Assembly (NCBI GenBank): GCA_024401825.1
Contig: JAKSKF010000012.1
Coordinates: forward strand, 1-38,287
Source of the DNA: Bacteroidales bacterium
GTDB taxonomy: Bacteria; Bacteroidota; Bacteroidia; Bacteroidales; UBA932
Length of the DNA stretch: 38,287 nt
Reading direction: 5' to 3'
This document shows positions 15,869-24,191 of this stretch, one piece after another. Under the pieces are notes generated by a model, which searched no databases, was not told the origin of the DNA, and saw only the letters and a list, made by a program, of their open reading frames with translations. The first letter of the stretch is position 1. Every line of letters begins with the position of its first letter. The translations under genes and the position numbers were made by a program.

Positions 15869-15872
15869 GAGG
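15867..15872 (+). promoter_or_regulatory. Strong Shine-Dalgarno (AGGAGG) for rpmD
   Basis: AGGAGG overlaps the rpsE TAG stop and lies 8 nt before the rpmD ATG. Perfect anti-Shine-Dalgarno complement, unlike most neighbours. Confidence 0.7.
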
Positions 15873-15880
15873 ACACGGTT

Positions 15881-16063
15881 ATGGCAAAACTCAGAATTAC
15901 ACAGGTTATCAGCAAAAACGGAGAAACCAAGCGCCAGATTGCAAATCTGCGTTGCCTCGGAATCCGCAAGATGCATCAGACTGTAGAGGTTGAGAAGAAC
16001 CCTGTCAGTATGGGTCAGCTTCAGAAAGTGGCTCACCTCATCAAAGTAGAAGAAATAGATTAA
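15881..16063 (+). CDS. rpmD: 50S ribosomal protein uL30 (RpmD)
   Basis: 60 residues, ferredoxin-like fold. MAKLRITQVISKNGETKRQIANLRCLGIRKMHQTVE is the family pattern. Lies between rpsE and rplO in the conserved order, with a strong Shine-Dalgarno. Confidence 0.96.
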   Translation: MAKLRITQVISKNGETKRQIANLRCLGIRKMHQTVEVEKNPVSMGQLQKVAHLIKVEEID

Positions 16064-16068
16064 GGAGG
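16063..16068 (+). promoter_or_regulatory. Strong Shine-Dalgarno (AGGAGG) for rplO
   Basis: AGGAGG lies 9 nt before the rplO ATG at 16078 and shares its first A with the rpmD TAA stop. Confidence 0.7.
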
Positions 16069-16077
16069 ACCGATATT

Positions 16078-16527
16078 ATGAAACTTGAAACACTCGCACC
16101 TGCAAAGGGTGCAACCAAGACAAGCAAAAGATTAGGTCGTGGCCAGGGTTCCGGCAAGGGCGGCACTTCCACCCGCGGTACCAAGGGCGCGCAGGCGCGT
16201 GCCGGCTATGAGCATAAGATCGGTTTCGAAGGCGGCCAGATGCCTCTTCAGAGACGTCTTCCCAAATTCGGCTTCAAGAATCCCACAAGGATTGAGTTCA
16301 AGGCTCTCAACCTTTCTGCAATCGAGGCTCTCGCAACCAAGCTCGGCGTCGCCGAAGTCGGTGTGGAGGAATTCGTTGCGTCAGGTCTGGTAACCCGCAA
16401 TGAACTCGTAAAGGTCCTTGCAAACGGAGAAATCAAGACCGCTCTCACCATCAAGGCCGACGCTTTCTCCGCTTCCGCAATTTCTAAAATCGAGGCTGCA
16501 GGTGGAAAGGCAGTCGTAATTGAGTAA
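16078..16527 (+). CDS. rplO: 50S ribosomal protein uL15 (RplO)
   Basis: 149 residues. The Gly/Arg-rich N-terminus (GRGQGSGKGGTSTRGTKGAQAR) threads into 23S rRNA, and FEGGQMPLQRRLPKFGFKNP follows. The C-terminal globular domain ends AISKIEAAGGKAVVIE. Immediately upstream of secY, as in nearly all bacteria. Confidence 0.98.
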   Translation: MKLETLAPAKGATKTSKRLGRGQGSGKGGTSTRGTKGAQARAGYEHKIGFEGGQMPLQRRLPKFGFKNPTRIEFKALNLSAIEALATKLGVAEVGVEEFVASGLVTRNELVKVLANGEIKTALTIKADAFSASAISKIEAAGGKAVVIE

Positions 16528-16532
16528 TTACA

Positions 16533-17873
16533 ATGAAGTTTATTGAGACAATAAAAAACATCTTCAAGATTGAGGAACTCCGCAAGAGGTTGGCTTACAC
16601 CTTCATCCTCATTCTGGTATATCGTCTCGGGTGCTTTATTGTCATCCCCGGCATCGATGCCAGACTGCTTGCCAGTTCCGACCTCGCCAAGACAGCTTCC
16701 GAAGGTCTTGTCGGCCTTCTGAATATGTTCTCCGGCGGCGCGTTCGGCAACGCCTCAATCTTCGCGCTCGGTGTGATGCCGTACATTTCGGCATCCATCA
16801 TCGTCCAGCTCCTTGGTATGTTCGTTCCCTATTTCCGCAAGCTTCAGCTTGAGGGAGAGAGCGGACGCAAGAAGATGAATCAGATTACACGTTATCTGAC
16901 CATCCTCGTCATCTGTATCCAAGGTCCCGCCTACGTGGCTGCTATCCACAACCAGATTCCCCCTCAGGCATTCGTGGCCGTGAACCAGCTCGGTTGGAGC
17001 AACTTTGTGTTCAACCTTGTCTCCACAGTCATCCTGATGGCAGGTTCGATGTTCGTAATGTGGCTCGGTGAGCGTATTACAGACCGCGGTATCGGCAATG
17101 GTATTTCACTTATCATTATGATTGGTATCGTAGCCCGTCTGCCTTTCGCTCTCTTCGCTGAGGCCGGTGAGAAATTCACCACCAACAACGGAGGTGTCCT
17201 CATGTTCGTGGTCGAACTTCTCATCTGGTTCTTCGTGATACTTGCTACAATCGCTCTCGTGCAGGCAGTCCGCAGAGTGCCCGTCCAGTACGCGAAAAGA
17301 GTTATCGGAAACCGTCAGTACGGTGGTGTGCGCCAGTACATCCCTCTGAAAATCAATGCCGCCGGCGTTATGCCCATCATCTTCGCCCAGGCCCTGATGC
17401 TTTTCCCTATGCTCTTCTCCCGCTTTGACGCGACCCGCGGTCTTGCCGCAACCCTGAGCAATTACACCGGATTCTGGTACAACCTCATTTTCGGACTTTT
17501 GGTCATCATCTTCACATACTTCTACACCACTGTGACCGTCAATCCTCAGATGATGGCGGAAGATATGAAGAAGAACGGAGGTTTCATCCCCGGTGTAAAG
17601 CCCGGCAAGAGCACTATGGAGTTCCTTGATACAATTATGTCAAGGGTAACGCTTCCCGGATCAATCGCTCTGGCAGTGATTGCAATCCTGCCCGCCATCG
17701 CCCGCATACTCGGCGTAACAGATGCGTTCGCAGGATTCTACGGCGGTACTTCGCTGTTGATTCTTGTAGGTGTTATTCTGGATACACTCCAGCAGATTGA
17801 AAGTTATTTGCTGATGCGTCACTATGACGGCCTTATGAAGACGGGCCGCCTGACCGGACGCTCAGGAATGTAA
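16533..17873 (+). CDS. secY: Protein translocase subunit SecY
   Basis: 446 residues, ten predicted TM helices. Landmarks: ELRKRLAYTFILILVYRLGCFIVIPGID at TM1, the plug and GGAFGNASIFALGVMPYISASIIVQLL region at TM2, GNGISLIIMIGIV at TM4, and the cytoplasmic loop NPQMMAEDMKKNGGFIPGVKPG. Forms the Sec channel used by all exported lipoproteins and outer-membrane proteins in this window. Lies 5 nt after rplO; no adk follows. Confidence 0.98.
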   Translation: MKFIETIKNIFKIEELRKRLAYTFILILVYRLGCFIVIPGIDARLLASSDLAKTASEGLVGLLNMFSGGAFGNASIFALGVMPYISASIIVQLLGMFVPYFRKLQLEGESGRKKMNQITRYLTILVICIQGPAYVAAIHNQIPPQAFVAVNQLGWSNFVFNLVSTVILMAGSMFVMWLGERITDRGIGNGISLIIMIGIVARLPFALFAEAGEKFTTNNGGVLMFVVELLIWFFVILATIALVQAVRRVPVQYAKRVIGNRQYGGVRQYIPLKINAAGVMPIIFAQALMLFPMLFSRFDATRGLAATLSNYTGFWYNLIFGLLVIIFTYFYTTVTVNPQMMAEDMKKNGGFIPGVKPGKSTMEFLDTIMSRVTLPGSIALAVIAILPAIARILGVTDAFAGFYGGTSLLILVGVILDTLQQIESYLLMRHYDGLMKTGRLTGRSGM

Positions 17874-17896
17874 GTTCTTTGATAATCGGAAAGGGA

Positions 17897-18676
17897 ATGG
17901 TTAAGCCTAAGACCGAGGAAGAGATTGAACTGTTGAGGCAGAACGCCATAATTGTCAGCAAGACATTGGCAGAAGTCGGTAAGGCAGTCGCTCCAGGTGT
18001 GACAACCAAAGAGTTGAATAGAGTGGCTGAGACTTTTATCCGCGACAACGGCGCAATCCCGAGTTTCCTCGGATTCGAAGGCTTCCCCGCAGCAATCTGT
18101 GCCTCTGTAAACGATGTGGTGGTCCACGGGTTTCCGTCAGACTACGTCCTCAAGGAGGGAGACATCGTGACAGCCGACATAGGTACGTTGTACAAAGGCT
18201 ATAACGGCGACTCCGCATACACTTTCCCCGTGGGGGAGGTGGACGCGAAGACCCGTATGCTTCTGGACGTGACGAAAGCTTCGCTCTACAAGGGAATAGA
18301 AGCGGCTGTGGCGGGTAACAGAACCGGTGACATCGGATACGCGGTGCAACAGTACGTGGAGTCTTTCGGATTTTCGGTGGTTCGCGATTTGGAGGGCCAC
18401 GGAATAGGAAAGGAGATGCACGAAAACCCGGGAGTGCCCAACTTCGGGCACAGGGGCAGAGGCACCCACCTCGTTGACGGAATGACCATTTGTATTGAGC
18501 CGATGATAAATGCAGGGGGTAGGGGTGTTTACCTTGACCGCAACGGTTGGGCGGTACACACCTCTGACCACAGCAAATCGGCCCATTACGAACTTACTGT
18601 TGTTGTCCGAAAAGGCAAGGCTGAACAACTGTCGACTTTCGATTACATAGAGAAAGATGGAAAGATCAATTTTTAA
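17897..18676 (+). CDS. map: Methionine aminopeptidase, type I (Map)
   Basis: 259 residues from the ATG at 17897, starting MVKPKTEEEIELL. A TTG at 17879 would add six residues but fits the family less well. Metal ligands are visible in context: DIGTLYKGYNGDSAYTF (two Asp), GHGIGKEMHENPGVPNFG (His), EPMINAG (Glu), and the last Glu in AHYELTVVV. It removes the initiator Met from nascent proteins. The secY-map-infA order is typical of Bacteroidota. Confidence 0.95.
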   Translation: MVKPKTEEEIELLRQNAIIVSKTLAEVGKAVAPGVTTKELNRVAETFIRDNGAIPSFLGFEGFPAAICASVNDVVVHGFPSDYVLKEGDIVTADIGTLYKGYNGDSAYTFPVGEVDAKTRMLLDVTKASLYKGIEAAVAGNRTGDIGYAVQQYVESFGFSVVRDLEGHGIGKEMHENPGVPNFGHRGRGTHLVDGMTICIEPMINAGGRGVYLDRNGWAVHTSDHSKSAHYELTVVVRKGKAEQLSTFDYIEKDGKINF

Positions 18677-18688
18677 AGTGAATTTTTA

Positions 18689-18907
18689 ATGTCAAAGCAA
18701 GTAGCAATAGAACAAGACGGAAAGGTCATAGAGACCCTCCCCAACGCGATGTTCAAAGTCGAGCTTGAGAACGGTCACGTCCTTCTCTGCAACATTTCAG
18801 GGAAGATGCGTATGAACTTCATCCATATCCTTCTGGGCGACAAGGTTAGAGTTGAAATTTCACCTTATGATTTGACCAAGGGCAGAATATCTTTCAGATA
18901 CAAATAA
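18689..18907 (+). CDS. infA: Translation initiation factor IF-1
   Basis: 72 residues, OB-fold. [34 protein letters not shown] and the ending [22 protein letters not shown] match IF-1 throughout. Blocks the A site during initiation. 12 nt upstream of rpmJ. Confidence 0.98.
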   Translation: MSKQVAIEQDGKVIETLPNAMFKVELENGHVLLCNISGKMRMNFIHILLGDKVRVEISPYDLTKGRISFRYK

Positions 18908-18919
18908 AAACATAACGAT

Positions 18920-19036
18920 ATGAAAGTCAAGACATCCATCAAGAAACGCAGCGAAGATTGCAAAATCGTACGTCGCAAAGGCCGTCTGTACGTTATATGC
19001 AAGAAGAACCCCAAGTTCAAGATGCGTCAGGGATAA
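18920..19036 (+). CDS. rpmJ: 50S ribosomal protein bL36 (RpmJ), zinc-site-depleted
   Basis: 38 residues, ATG at 18920 and TAA at 19034-19036. Begins [21 protein letters not shown] and ends KMRQG, the bL36 frame. Zinc-binding bL36 has ligands Cys11, Cys14, Cys27 and His33; here position 11 is Ser and 33 is Phe, leaving only Cys14 and Cys27. Zinc binding as in the canonical form is therefore unlikely. It fills the infA-rpsM gap exactly as expected. Confidence 0.96.
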   Translation: MKVKTSIKKRSEDCKIVRRKGRLYVICKKNPKFKMRQG

Positions 19037-19069
19037 TATTTAATTGTCTAACAAAACCAAAGTATAATT

Positions 19070-19447
19070 ATGGCAAGAATAGCCGGTGTTGATTTACCCA
19101 ACAACAAACACGGAGAGATAGGTCTTACCTATATCTTCGGAATCGGACGCTCTTCAGCAAGAAGAATTCTCGCTAAGTGCGGAATCGATCCCAACATCAA
19201 GGTTGGTGACTGGAATGATGACCAGATCGCCAAGATTCGTGCTGAAATCAATGAGGCCTACAAGATTGAGGGCGAACTCCGCTCTTCAGTCCAGATGGAC
19301 ATCAAGCGCCTTATGGATATCGGTTGCTACCGTGGAATCCGTCATCGTTCAGGACTTCCCGTTCGCGGCCAGAGCACCAAGAACAATGCCCGCACACGCA
19401 AGGGTAGAAAGAAGACAGTTGCCAACAAGAAGAAGGCGACCAAGTAA
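19070..19447 (+). CDS. rpsM: 30S ribosomal protein uS13 (RpsM)
   Basis: 125 residues. [34 protein letters not shown] with a helix-two-turn-helix, then [33 protein letters not shown] and a Lys-rich tail. Contacts the P-site tRNA and uL5 across the interface. 33 nt after rpmJ. Confidence 0.98.
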   Translation: MARIAGVDLPNNKHGEIGLTYIFGIGRSSARRILAKCGIDPNIKVGDWNDDQIAKIRAEINEAYKIEGELRSSVQMDIKRLMDIGCYRGIRHRSGLPVRGQSTKNNARTRKGRKKTVANKKKATK

Positions 19448-19460
19448 AAATTGATGAATT

Positions 19461-19847
19461 ATGGCAAAGAAAACTACAACATCCAAGAGGGTTGTCAAGG
19501 TTGACGCTTATGGGCAGGCTCATATTTCATCAACCTTCAACAACGTTATCGTGTCACTTACCAACTCTCAGGGTCAGGTCATCAGCTGGGGCTCTGCAGG
19601 CAAGTGTGGTTTCCGCGGCTCCAAGAAGAACACTCCCTATGCAGCCCAGATGGCGGCGGAAGATGCGGCCAAGACTGCTTTCGATGCGGGTCTTCGTAAA
19701 GTCAAGGTATATGTAAAAGGCCCTGGAGCAGGTCGTGAATCTGCAATCAGAACCATCAACAATGCAGGTATCGCCGTGACTGAGATTATCGACGTCACCC
19801 CTATGCCTCATAACGGATGCCGTCCTAAAGGCCGTCGTAAAGTTTAA
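19461..19847 (+). CDS. rpsK: 30S ribosomal protein uS11 (RpsK)
   Basis: 128 residues. [51 protein letters not shown] and the C-terminal [16 protein letters not shown] are diagnostic. Lies in the 30S platform near the E-site mRNA. 13 nt after rpsM. Confidence 0.98.
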   Translation: MAKKTTTSKRVVKVDAYGQAHISSTFNNVIVSLTNSQGQVISWGSAGKCGFRGSKKNTPYAAQMAAEDAAKTAFDAGLRKVKVYVKGPGAGRESAIRTINNAGIAVTEIIDVTPMPHNGCRPKGRRKV

Positions 19848-19865
19848 TCTTAAAATTACAGAACT

Positions 19866-20468
19866 ATGGCAAGATATACAGGACCAAGTACCAAAATCGC
19901 GCGCAAGTTCGGCGAGCCTATCTTCGGAGCAGACAAGGACTTCGAGAAGAGAAACTATCCTCCGGGACAGCACGGACTGGCTTCAAAGCGCAAGAAACAG
20001 AAAGAGTACGGTACCCAGCTTAAGGAGAAGCAGAAAGTCAAATATATGTACGGCGTTCTGGAGCGTCAGTTCCACAACACTTACGACAAGGCTTCACGTA
20101 TGGCAGGTCAGAAAGGTGAGAACCTCGTTCTCCTTCTCGAGAGCCGTCTTGACAACATCGTTTACCGTATGGGTATCGCTCCCTCACGCGCGGCGGCCCG
20201 TCAGCTCGTGTCCCACCACCACATTACCCTCAACGGAGAGGTGTGCAACATCCCTTCCACCCAGGTAAAGCCCGGTGACACTGTTGCTGTCCGCGAGCGT
20301 GACAAGAGTCTCGAGGTCATCCAGCAGAGCATAGCTTCCGCAAGCAGGTATTCCTGGATAGAGTTCGACACAAAGACTCTTTCCGGTAAGTTCCTCAATA
20401 TGCCTGTTCGCGCCGAGATTCCCGAATCCATCAACGAGCAGCTTATAGTTGACCTCTATTCCAAGTAG
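19866..20468 (+). CDS. rpsD: 30S ribosomal protein uS4 (RpsD), zinc-free form
   Basis: 200 residues. [21 protein letters not shown] without the N-terminal Cys cluster of zinc-binding uS4. The S4 RNA-binding domain has [40 protein letters not shown]. Initiates 30S assembly and, in other bacteria, represses the alpha operon. Confidence 0.98.
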   Translation: MARYTGPSTKIARKFGEPIFGADKDFEKRNYPPGQHGLASKRKKQKEYGTQLKEKQKVKYMYGVLERQFHNTYDKASRMAGQKGENLVLLLESRLDNIVYRMGIAPSRAAARQLVSHHHITLNGEVCNIPSTQVKPGDTVAVRERDKSLEVIQQSIASASRYSWIEFDTKTLSGKFLNMPVRAEIPESINEQLIVDLYSK

Positions 20469-20493
20469 TGTTTAACACCAAAAAAGAATCAAT

Positions 20494-21504
20494 ATGGCAA
20501 TCTTAGCATTTCAGAAACCTGACAAGGTGTTAATGCTCGAAGGCAAGACCGAAACTTCAGCCAGTTTCGAGTTCAGACCTCTTGAACCCGGATACGGACA
20601 GACAATCGGCAATGCCCTCCGTCGCATCTTGCTGGCCTCTTTGGAAGGATATGCTATCAGTCAGATTAAAATCGACGGCGTTCAGGACGAGTTCCAGACT
20701 ATCCCCGGAGTTATCGAGGGGATGCAGGATATCATCTTGAATCTCAAGCAGGTGCGTTTCCGCAGAATGGTTGAGACCGTTGACTCTGAGACAGCAACTA
20801 TCGTTATCAGCGGCAAGCAGGAGTTTACTGCAGAGGATATCTCCAAGGGATTGTCTTCTTTCAAGGTGTTGAATCCTGAACAGCACATCTGCTCGCTCGA
20901 GCCTTCAGTCAAGATAAGCATCACCCTGGTTATCACCAAGGGCCGCGGATTCGTTCCCGCAGAGGAACTCAGAGATGAGAACACTCCCATCGGAACCATC
21001 CCCGTCGATGCCATCTACACCCCCATCCGCAAGGTGAACTGGACCGTCAGCCCCTGGCGTGTGGAGCAGAAGACCGACTATGAGACCCTCACCCTTGAGA
21101 TTGTGACCGACGGTTCAATCTCACCCGATGCGGCGCTTCAGGATGCGGCAAACATACTTATCTACCATTTCAAGCTCTTTACCGACGAGAAGAAAATGTC
21201 TCTGGAAAATGCAACGGAAATCAGCAACAAGGAACTTGACGAGGAAAGTCTCCATATGAGACATCTTCTCCTCACCAAGCTCTCCGATATGGGCCTTTCA
21301 GTCAGGGCATACAACTGCCTCAAGGCCGCCGATATCGAAACGTTCGCTGATTTGGTTTCATATTCCCGTTCAGAGCTTATGAAGTTCCGCAACTTCGGCA
21401 GAAAGTCTCTCAACGAGATTGACGTTCTGGTGGAGAAGATGAAACTCTCATTCGGAATGGATGTTACCAAGTACAATATTGAAAACAAGAAAAAGAACGT
21501 ATAA
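20494..21504 (+). CDS. rpoA: RNA polymerase alpha subunit (RpoA)
   Basis: 336 residues. N-terminal dimerisation/assembly domain (1-230) with [25 protein letters not shown] and the [21 protein letters not shown] segment. The C-terminal domain (about 260-325) carries the HhH-type DNA-contact region [22 protein letters not shown] and [13 protein letters not shown]. 2 nt before rplQ. Confidence 0.98.
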   Translation: MAILAFQKPDKVLMLEGKTETSASFEFRPLEPGYGQTIGNALRRILLASLEGYAISQIKIDGVQDEFQTIPGVIEGMQDIILNLKQVRFRRMVETVDSETATIVISGKQEFTAEDISKGLSSFKVLNPEQHICSLEPSVKISITLVITKGRGFVPAEELRDENTPIGTIPVDAIYTPIRKVNWTVSPWRVEQKTDYETLTLEIVTDGSISPDAALQDAANILIYHFKLFTDEKKMSLENATEISNKELDEESLHMRHLLLTKLSDMGLSVRAYNCLKAADIETFADLVSYSRSELMKFRNFGRKSLNEIDVLVEKMKLSFGMDVTKYNIENKKKNV

Positions 21505-21506
21505 AG

Positions 21507-22019
21507 ATGAGACACAATAAAGCACTCAACCATCTTGGAAGGAAGAGCGGACACCGCAAGGCGCTTATGTCCAATCTGGCATCTTCGCTGATTCTTCACA
21601 AGAGAATCACCACTACGGTTGCCAAGGCCAAGGCCCTCAGGAGCTATGTCGAGCCTCTTATCACCAAGTCAAAGGAGGATACAACTCATTCCCGCCGTGT
21701 TGTTTTCAGTTACCTGAAAGACAAGAAAGCCGTGTCTGAGCTGTTCCGTACAGTGGCTCCCAAGATTGCAGACCGTCCCGGCGGATACACCCGTGTTCTT
21801 CACATCGGTTTCCGCGCAGGCGATGCGGCAGAAATGGCTCTTATAGAGCTCGTTGACTTCAACGAGGCGGCTCTTGCCACTACAAAGCCCGCCGCAAAGA
21901 AGACGACAAGGCGCAGCTCCAAGAAAACGGAGACGGCTCCCGCAGCTGAGACTCCCGCTCCCGAAGCTCCTGCAACTGAGGCTCCCGCAGAGCCCGCAGA
22001 AGAGAAGACCGCTGAATAA
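21507..22019 (+). CDS. rplQ: 50S ribosomal protein bL17 (RplQ) with acidic C-terminal tail
   Basis: 170 residues. The conserved part (1-120) has [28 protein letters not shown] and [28 protein letters not shown] low-complexity extension follows: Lys/Arg/Thr-rich, then about 35 residues of Ala/Pro/Glu repeats ending EEKTAE. Such tails occur in Bacteroidota bL17. Last gene of the ribosomal cluster. Confidence 0.97.
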   Translation: MRHNKALNHLGRKSGHRKALMSNLASSLILHKRITTTVAKAKALRSYVEPLITKSKEDTTHSRRVVFSYLKDKKAVSELFRTVAPKIADRPGGYTRVLHIGFRAGDAAEMALIELVDFNEAALATTKPAAKKTTRRSSKKTETAPAAETPAPEAPATEAPAEPAEEKTAE

Positions 22020-22037
22020 TGATTCAGGACTTCCGAC

Positions 22038-22071
22038 AAGAGGCCGGCCAGAAAAAATGGTCGGCCTCTTT
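22038..22071 (+). terminator. Terminator hairpin after rplQ
   Basis: AAGAGGCCGGCC (22038-22049) pairs with GGTCGGCCTCTT (22059-22070) with one G-U pair, around a 9-nt A-rich loop. The T tract is short (three to four T), so efficiency is uncertain, but position and stem strength support it. Confidence 0.75.
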
Positions 22072-22095
22072 CAGCATATTTAGTGAGGAAATTCC

Positions 22096-22103
22096 TATAT
22101 TTG
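22096..22103 (+). promoter_or_regulatory. -7 box for the fimbrillin/hydrolase gene
   Basis: TATATTTG matches TAnnTTTG and ends 6 nt before the ATG at 22110. No TTG at -33 spacing. Predicts an mRNA with almost no leader and rules out the GTG at 22083 as the start. Confidence 0.6.
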
Positions 22104-22109
22104 CATAAT

Positions 22110-24191
22110 ATGAAGTATAGGAAAGGATTGGCGGCCTTGCTCTCTCTTGCCGCCGTGTGGGGTTGTGTGAAGGAAAACGCGGAGACCCCGCGCACCGGCC
22201 CTGAAATCGAAATTGACCCTCAGGCGAGGGTGTTCAATGCTTATGCGGAAAAGGATTCTTCGCAAACCAGGACATACCTGGGCTCGGACGGGCTCGTTTA
22301 CTGGAACGGGCAGGACCGTGTGAGCGTGTTCGCCGGAGAAAGCGTAAATCAGGAATATGTGTTCGCAGGGGAAACCGGCGACAGGGGCGGTCTGCTCAGG
22401 AAGGCTGCCGTCAATGAGAAATCCGGCGCGGAAGATACGAAGGCAGTCGCCCTGGATGCGAATTATGCCGTATATCCGTACGATTCCGGAATCTCCATAT
22501 CTGAGGACGGTATCATCAGTCTGGAACTTCCTGCAGTTCAGGACTACGCCGGCGACGGTTTCGGTCCCGGGGCGAACACTATGGTGGCCGTGACAAAAGA
22601 TGCGTCGGATGATGATTTCCTGTTCAGGAACGTAGGCGGATATCTTGTGCTGAATCTTTACGGGGACATCTCGGTCAGCAGCGTCACCCTGACGGGAAAT
22701 AACGGGGAAAAGCTTTCCGGCGCCGCCAGCGTGAGCATCGGGTACGGGAAGTCTCCCGAAGTGACGATGGAAGGCAACGCAAGACAGAGCGTGACTCTGG
22801 ACTGCGGTTCCGGAGTGACCTTGGGACGGTCTGCCGAAACTGCCACCCGGTTCTGCTTCACGCTTCCTCCCGTCCACTTCTCCAAGGGCTTCACCATATA
22901 TGTGACAGACACCGGTGGAAAAACGTTCACCAAGTTCTGCAATCTTTCCCAAACGGTAGCCCGGAACGAGATAAATTATGTCTCCGCCTGCAAGGTCTAT
23001 TCGAAGGCGGGCCAATTTGTGGCAGAGTCCGCTCCCTCCGAGTTGTATGACAAGGATAAGGTGAAGAAACTTGTCCTGGAATACGGCGGGGACTATATCC
23101 CGAGCGGAATAATAGGAACTATAGCGGTGAATCTGCTTGTAAGCATTCTTGAGAAGAACGGGGAAATTTCCCTGCACAGGATAATCTACACCACGACGGA
23201 CAGGGACGGATGTGTGGTCGAGGCGTCCGGACTGGTGGCCTACCCCACCAAAATCAAGACTTTCACCAAGGTCCTCAATGTCTGTCACCAGACAGTGGAC
23301 ATAGATGACGCCCCTTCCGAGGCGGATTTGCCATATCTTATGTGCGCTGCCTTCAAGGAGGGCAACCAGGTGGTGGCTATGGCGGATTATCTGGGATACG
23401 GAATAAGCCGGACCGCTGATTTGCAGCATCCCTATATGCACTCCTCCATCACGGGAAACACCTGCGCGGATATGTTCGAGGCCGCGATGCAGTTTATGGC
23501 GGATGAGCGCGGAGTCAGAAAGGGAAACACCCTTGCCGTTGACCTGATAGGATATTCCCAGGGTGGCGCGGCTGTCGTTTCCACTCTTGTGGAACTGGAA
23601 AATCGCGGATATTCCTCAAAAATCAATGAAGTCCGCGTAGGAGGGTGTCCGTTCAGACTTGAAGACGTGGTAAGCGGGTTTATCGAAGACCCTTCCAAGC
23701 CGTATCCGCATATCGAGTTCCTTCCTTTATTCTTCAGGGGGATGGATTATGCCTGCAGGCTCAACCTGGATTTCAGGGAGATTTATGCGCGGAACGTTTT
23801 TGACAGCGGCGCCTTCGCGCTGTTCGACAATACTCAAATCAGTTCCTGGCACAATCGTCTCGGGTCTGACACCAAGAAGGTTCTTCATCCGGATTTCTTC
23901 CTCCCTGAATACAATCACAACCCTGAAATTCTCCGTCTGATTGATGCGGCAGCCCGGAATTCGGTTGCCGACCTGACTCCGAAAAATGCGCGGAAAATCA
24001 AGATTTACCAGTCCAGGACGGACGAAGTGATGGATTATGACAGGGCGAAGGAAATGAGCAGAAAATGGTCCTGCTCTTTTACCGATTTGGAAAAGACTTC
24101 GCACGGTTCGGCCGGTGTGGAATTCTTCGGGATTTATATGGCCCCCAATCTCTGGGACTTAATCAAGGGTCTCGTCCCCGAGGACCTTTAG
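22110..24191 (+). CDS. Lipoprotein: fimbrillin-like N-terminus fused to secretory-lipase-type alpha/beta hydrolase
   Basis: 693 residues. Lipoprotein signal peptide ending LAAVWGC. Residues about 25-290 resemble Bacteroidales fimbrillin-like lipoproteins: the RTYLGSDGLVYWNGQDRVSVF segment and the later FCFTLPPVHFSKGFTIYVTD repeat-strand pattern. Residues about 320-693 are an alpha/beta hydrolase with nucleophile elbow GYSQGG (Ser483), a likely Asp638 (SRTDEVMD) and His665 (KTSHGS). DYLGYGISRTADLQHPYMHS resembles secretory lipases (LIP family). Probably a cell-surface esterase or lipase. It ends 33 bp inside the convergent ROK gene. The substrate is unknown. Confidence 0.75.
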   Translation: MKYRKGLAALLSLAAVWGCVKENAETPRTGPEIEIDPQARVFNAYAEKDSSQTRTYLGSDGLVYWNGQDRVSVFAGESVNQEYVFAGETGDRGGLLRKAAVNEKSGAEDTKAVALDANYAVYPYDSGISISEDGIISLELPAVQDYAGDGFGPGANTMVAVTKDASDDDFLFRNVGGYLVLNLYGDISVSSVTLTGNNGEKLSGAASVSIGYGKSPEVTMEGNARQSVTLDCGSGVTLGRSAETATRFCFTLPPVHFSKGFTIYVTDTGGKTFTKFCNLSQTVARNEINYVSACKVYSKAGQFVAESAPSELYDKDKVKKLVLEYGGDYIPSGIIGTIAVNLLVSILEKNGEISLHRIIYTTTDRDGCVVEASGLVAYPTKIKTFTKVLNVCHQTVDIDDAPSEADLPYLMCAAFKEGNQVVAMADYLGYGISRTADLQHPYMHSSITGNTCADMFEAAMQFMADERGVRKGNTLAVDLIGYSQGGAAVVSTLVELENRGYSSKINEVRVGGCPFRLEDVVSGFIEDPSKPYPHIEFLPLFFRGMDYACRLNLDFREIYARNVFDSGAFALFDNTQISSWHNRLGSDTKKVLHPDFFLPEYNHNPEILRLIDAAARNSVADLTPKNARKIKIYQSRTDEVMDYDRAKEMSRKWSCSFTDLEKTSHGSAGVEFFGIYMAPNLWDLIKGLVPEDL

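Noticed and set aside
22083-22109. N-terminal extension of the hydrolase from a GTG at 22083
   Set aside because: It lies upstream of the -7 box at 22096-22103 and would bury the lipoprotein signal peptide.
22095-23441. Long open frame (448 codons) antisense to the fimbrillin/hydrolase gene
   Set aside because: No recognisable domain or signal, no -7 box, and it mirrors the codon pattern of the real gene on the other strand, which has a lipobox and a catalytic triad.
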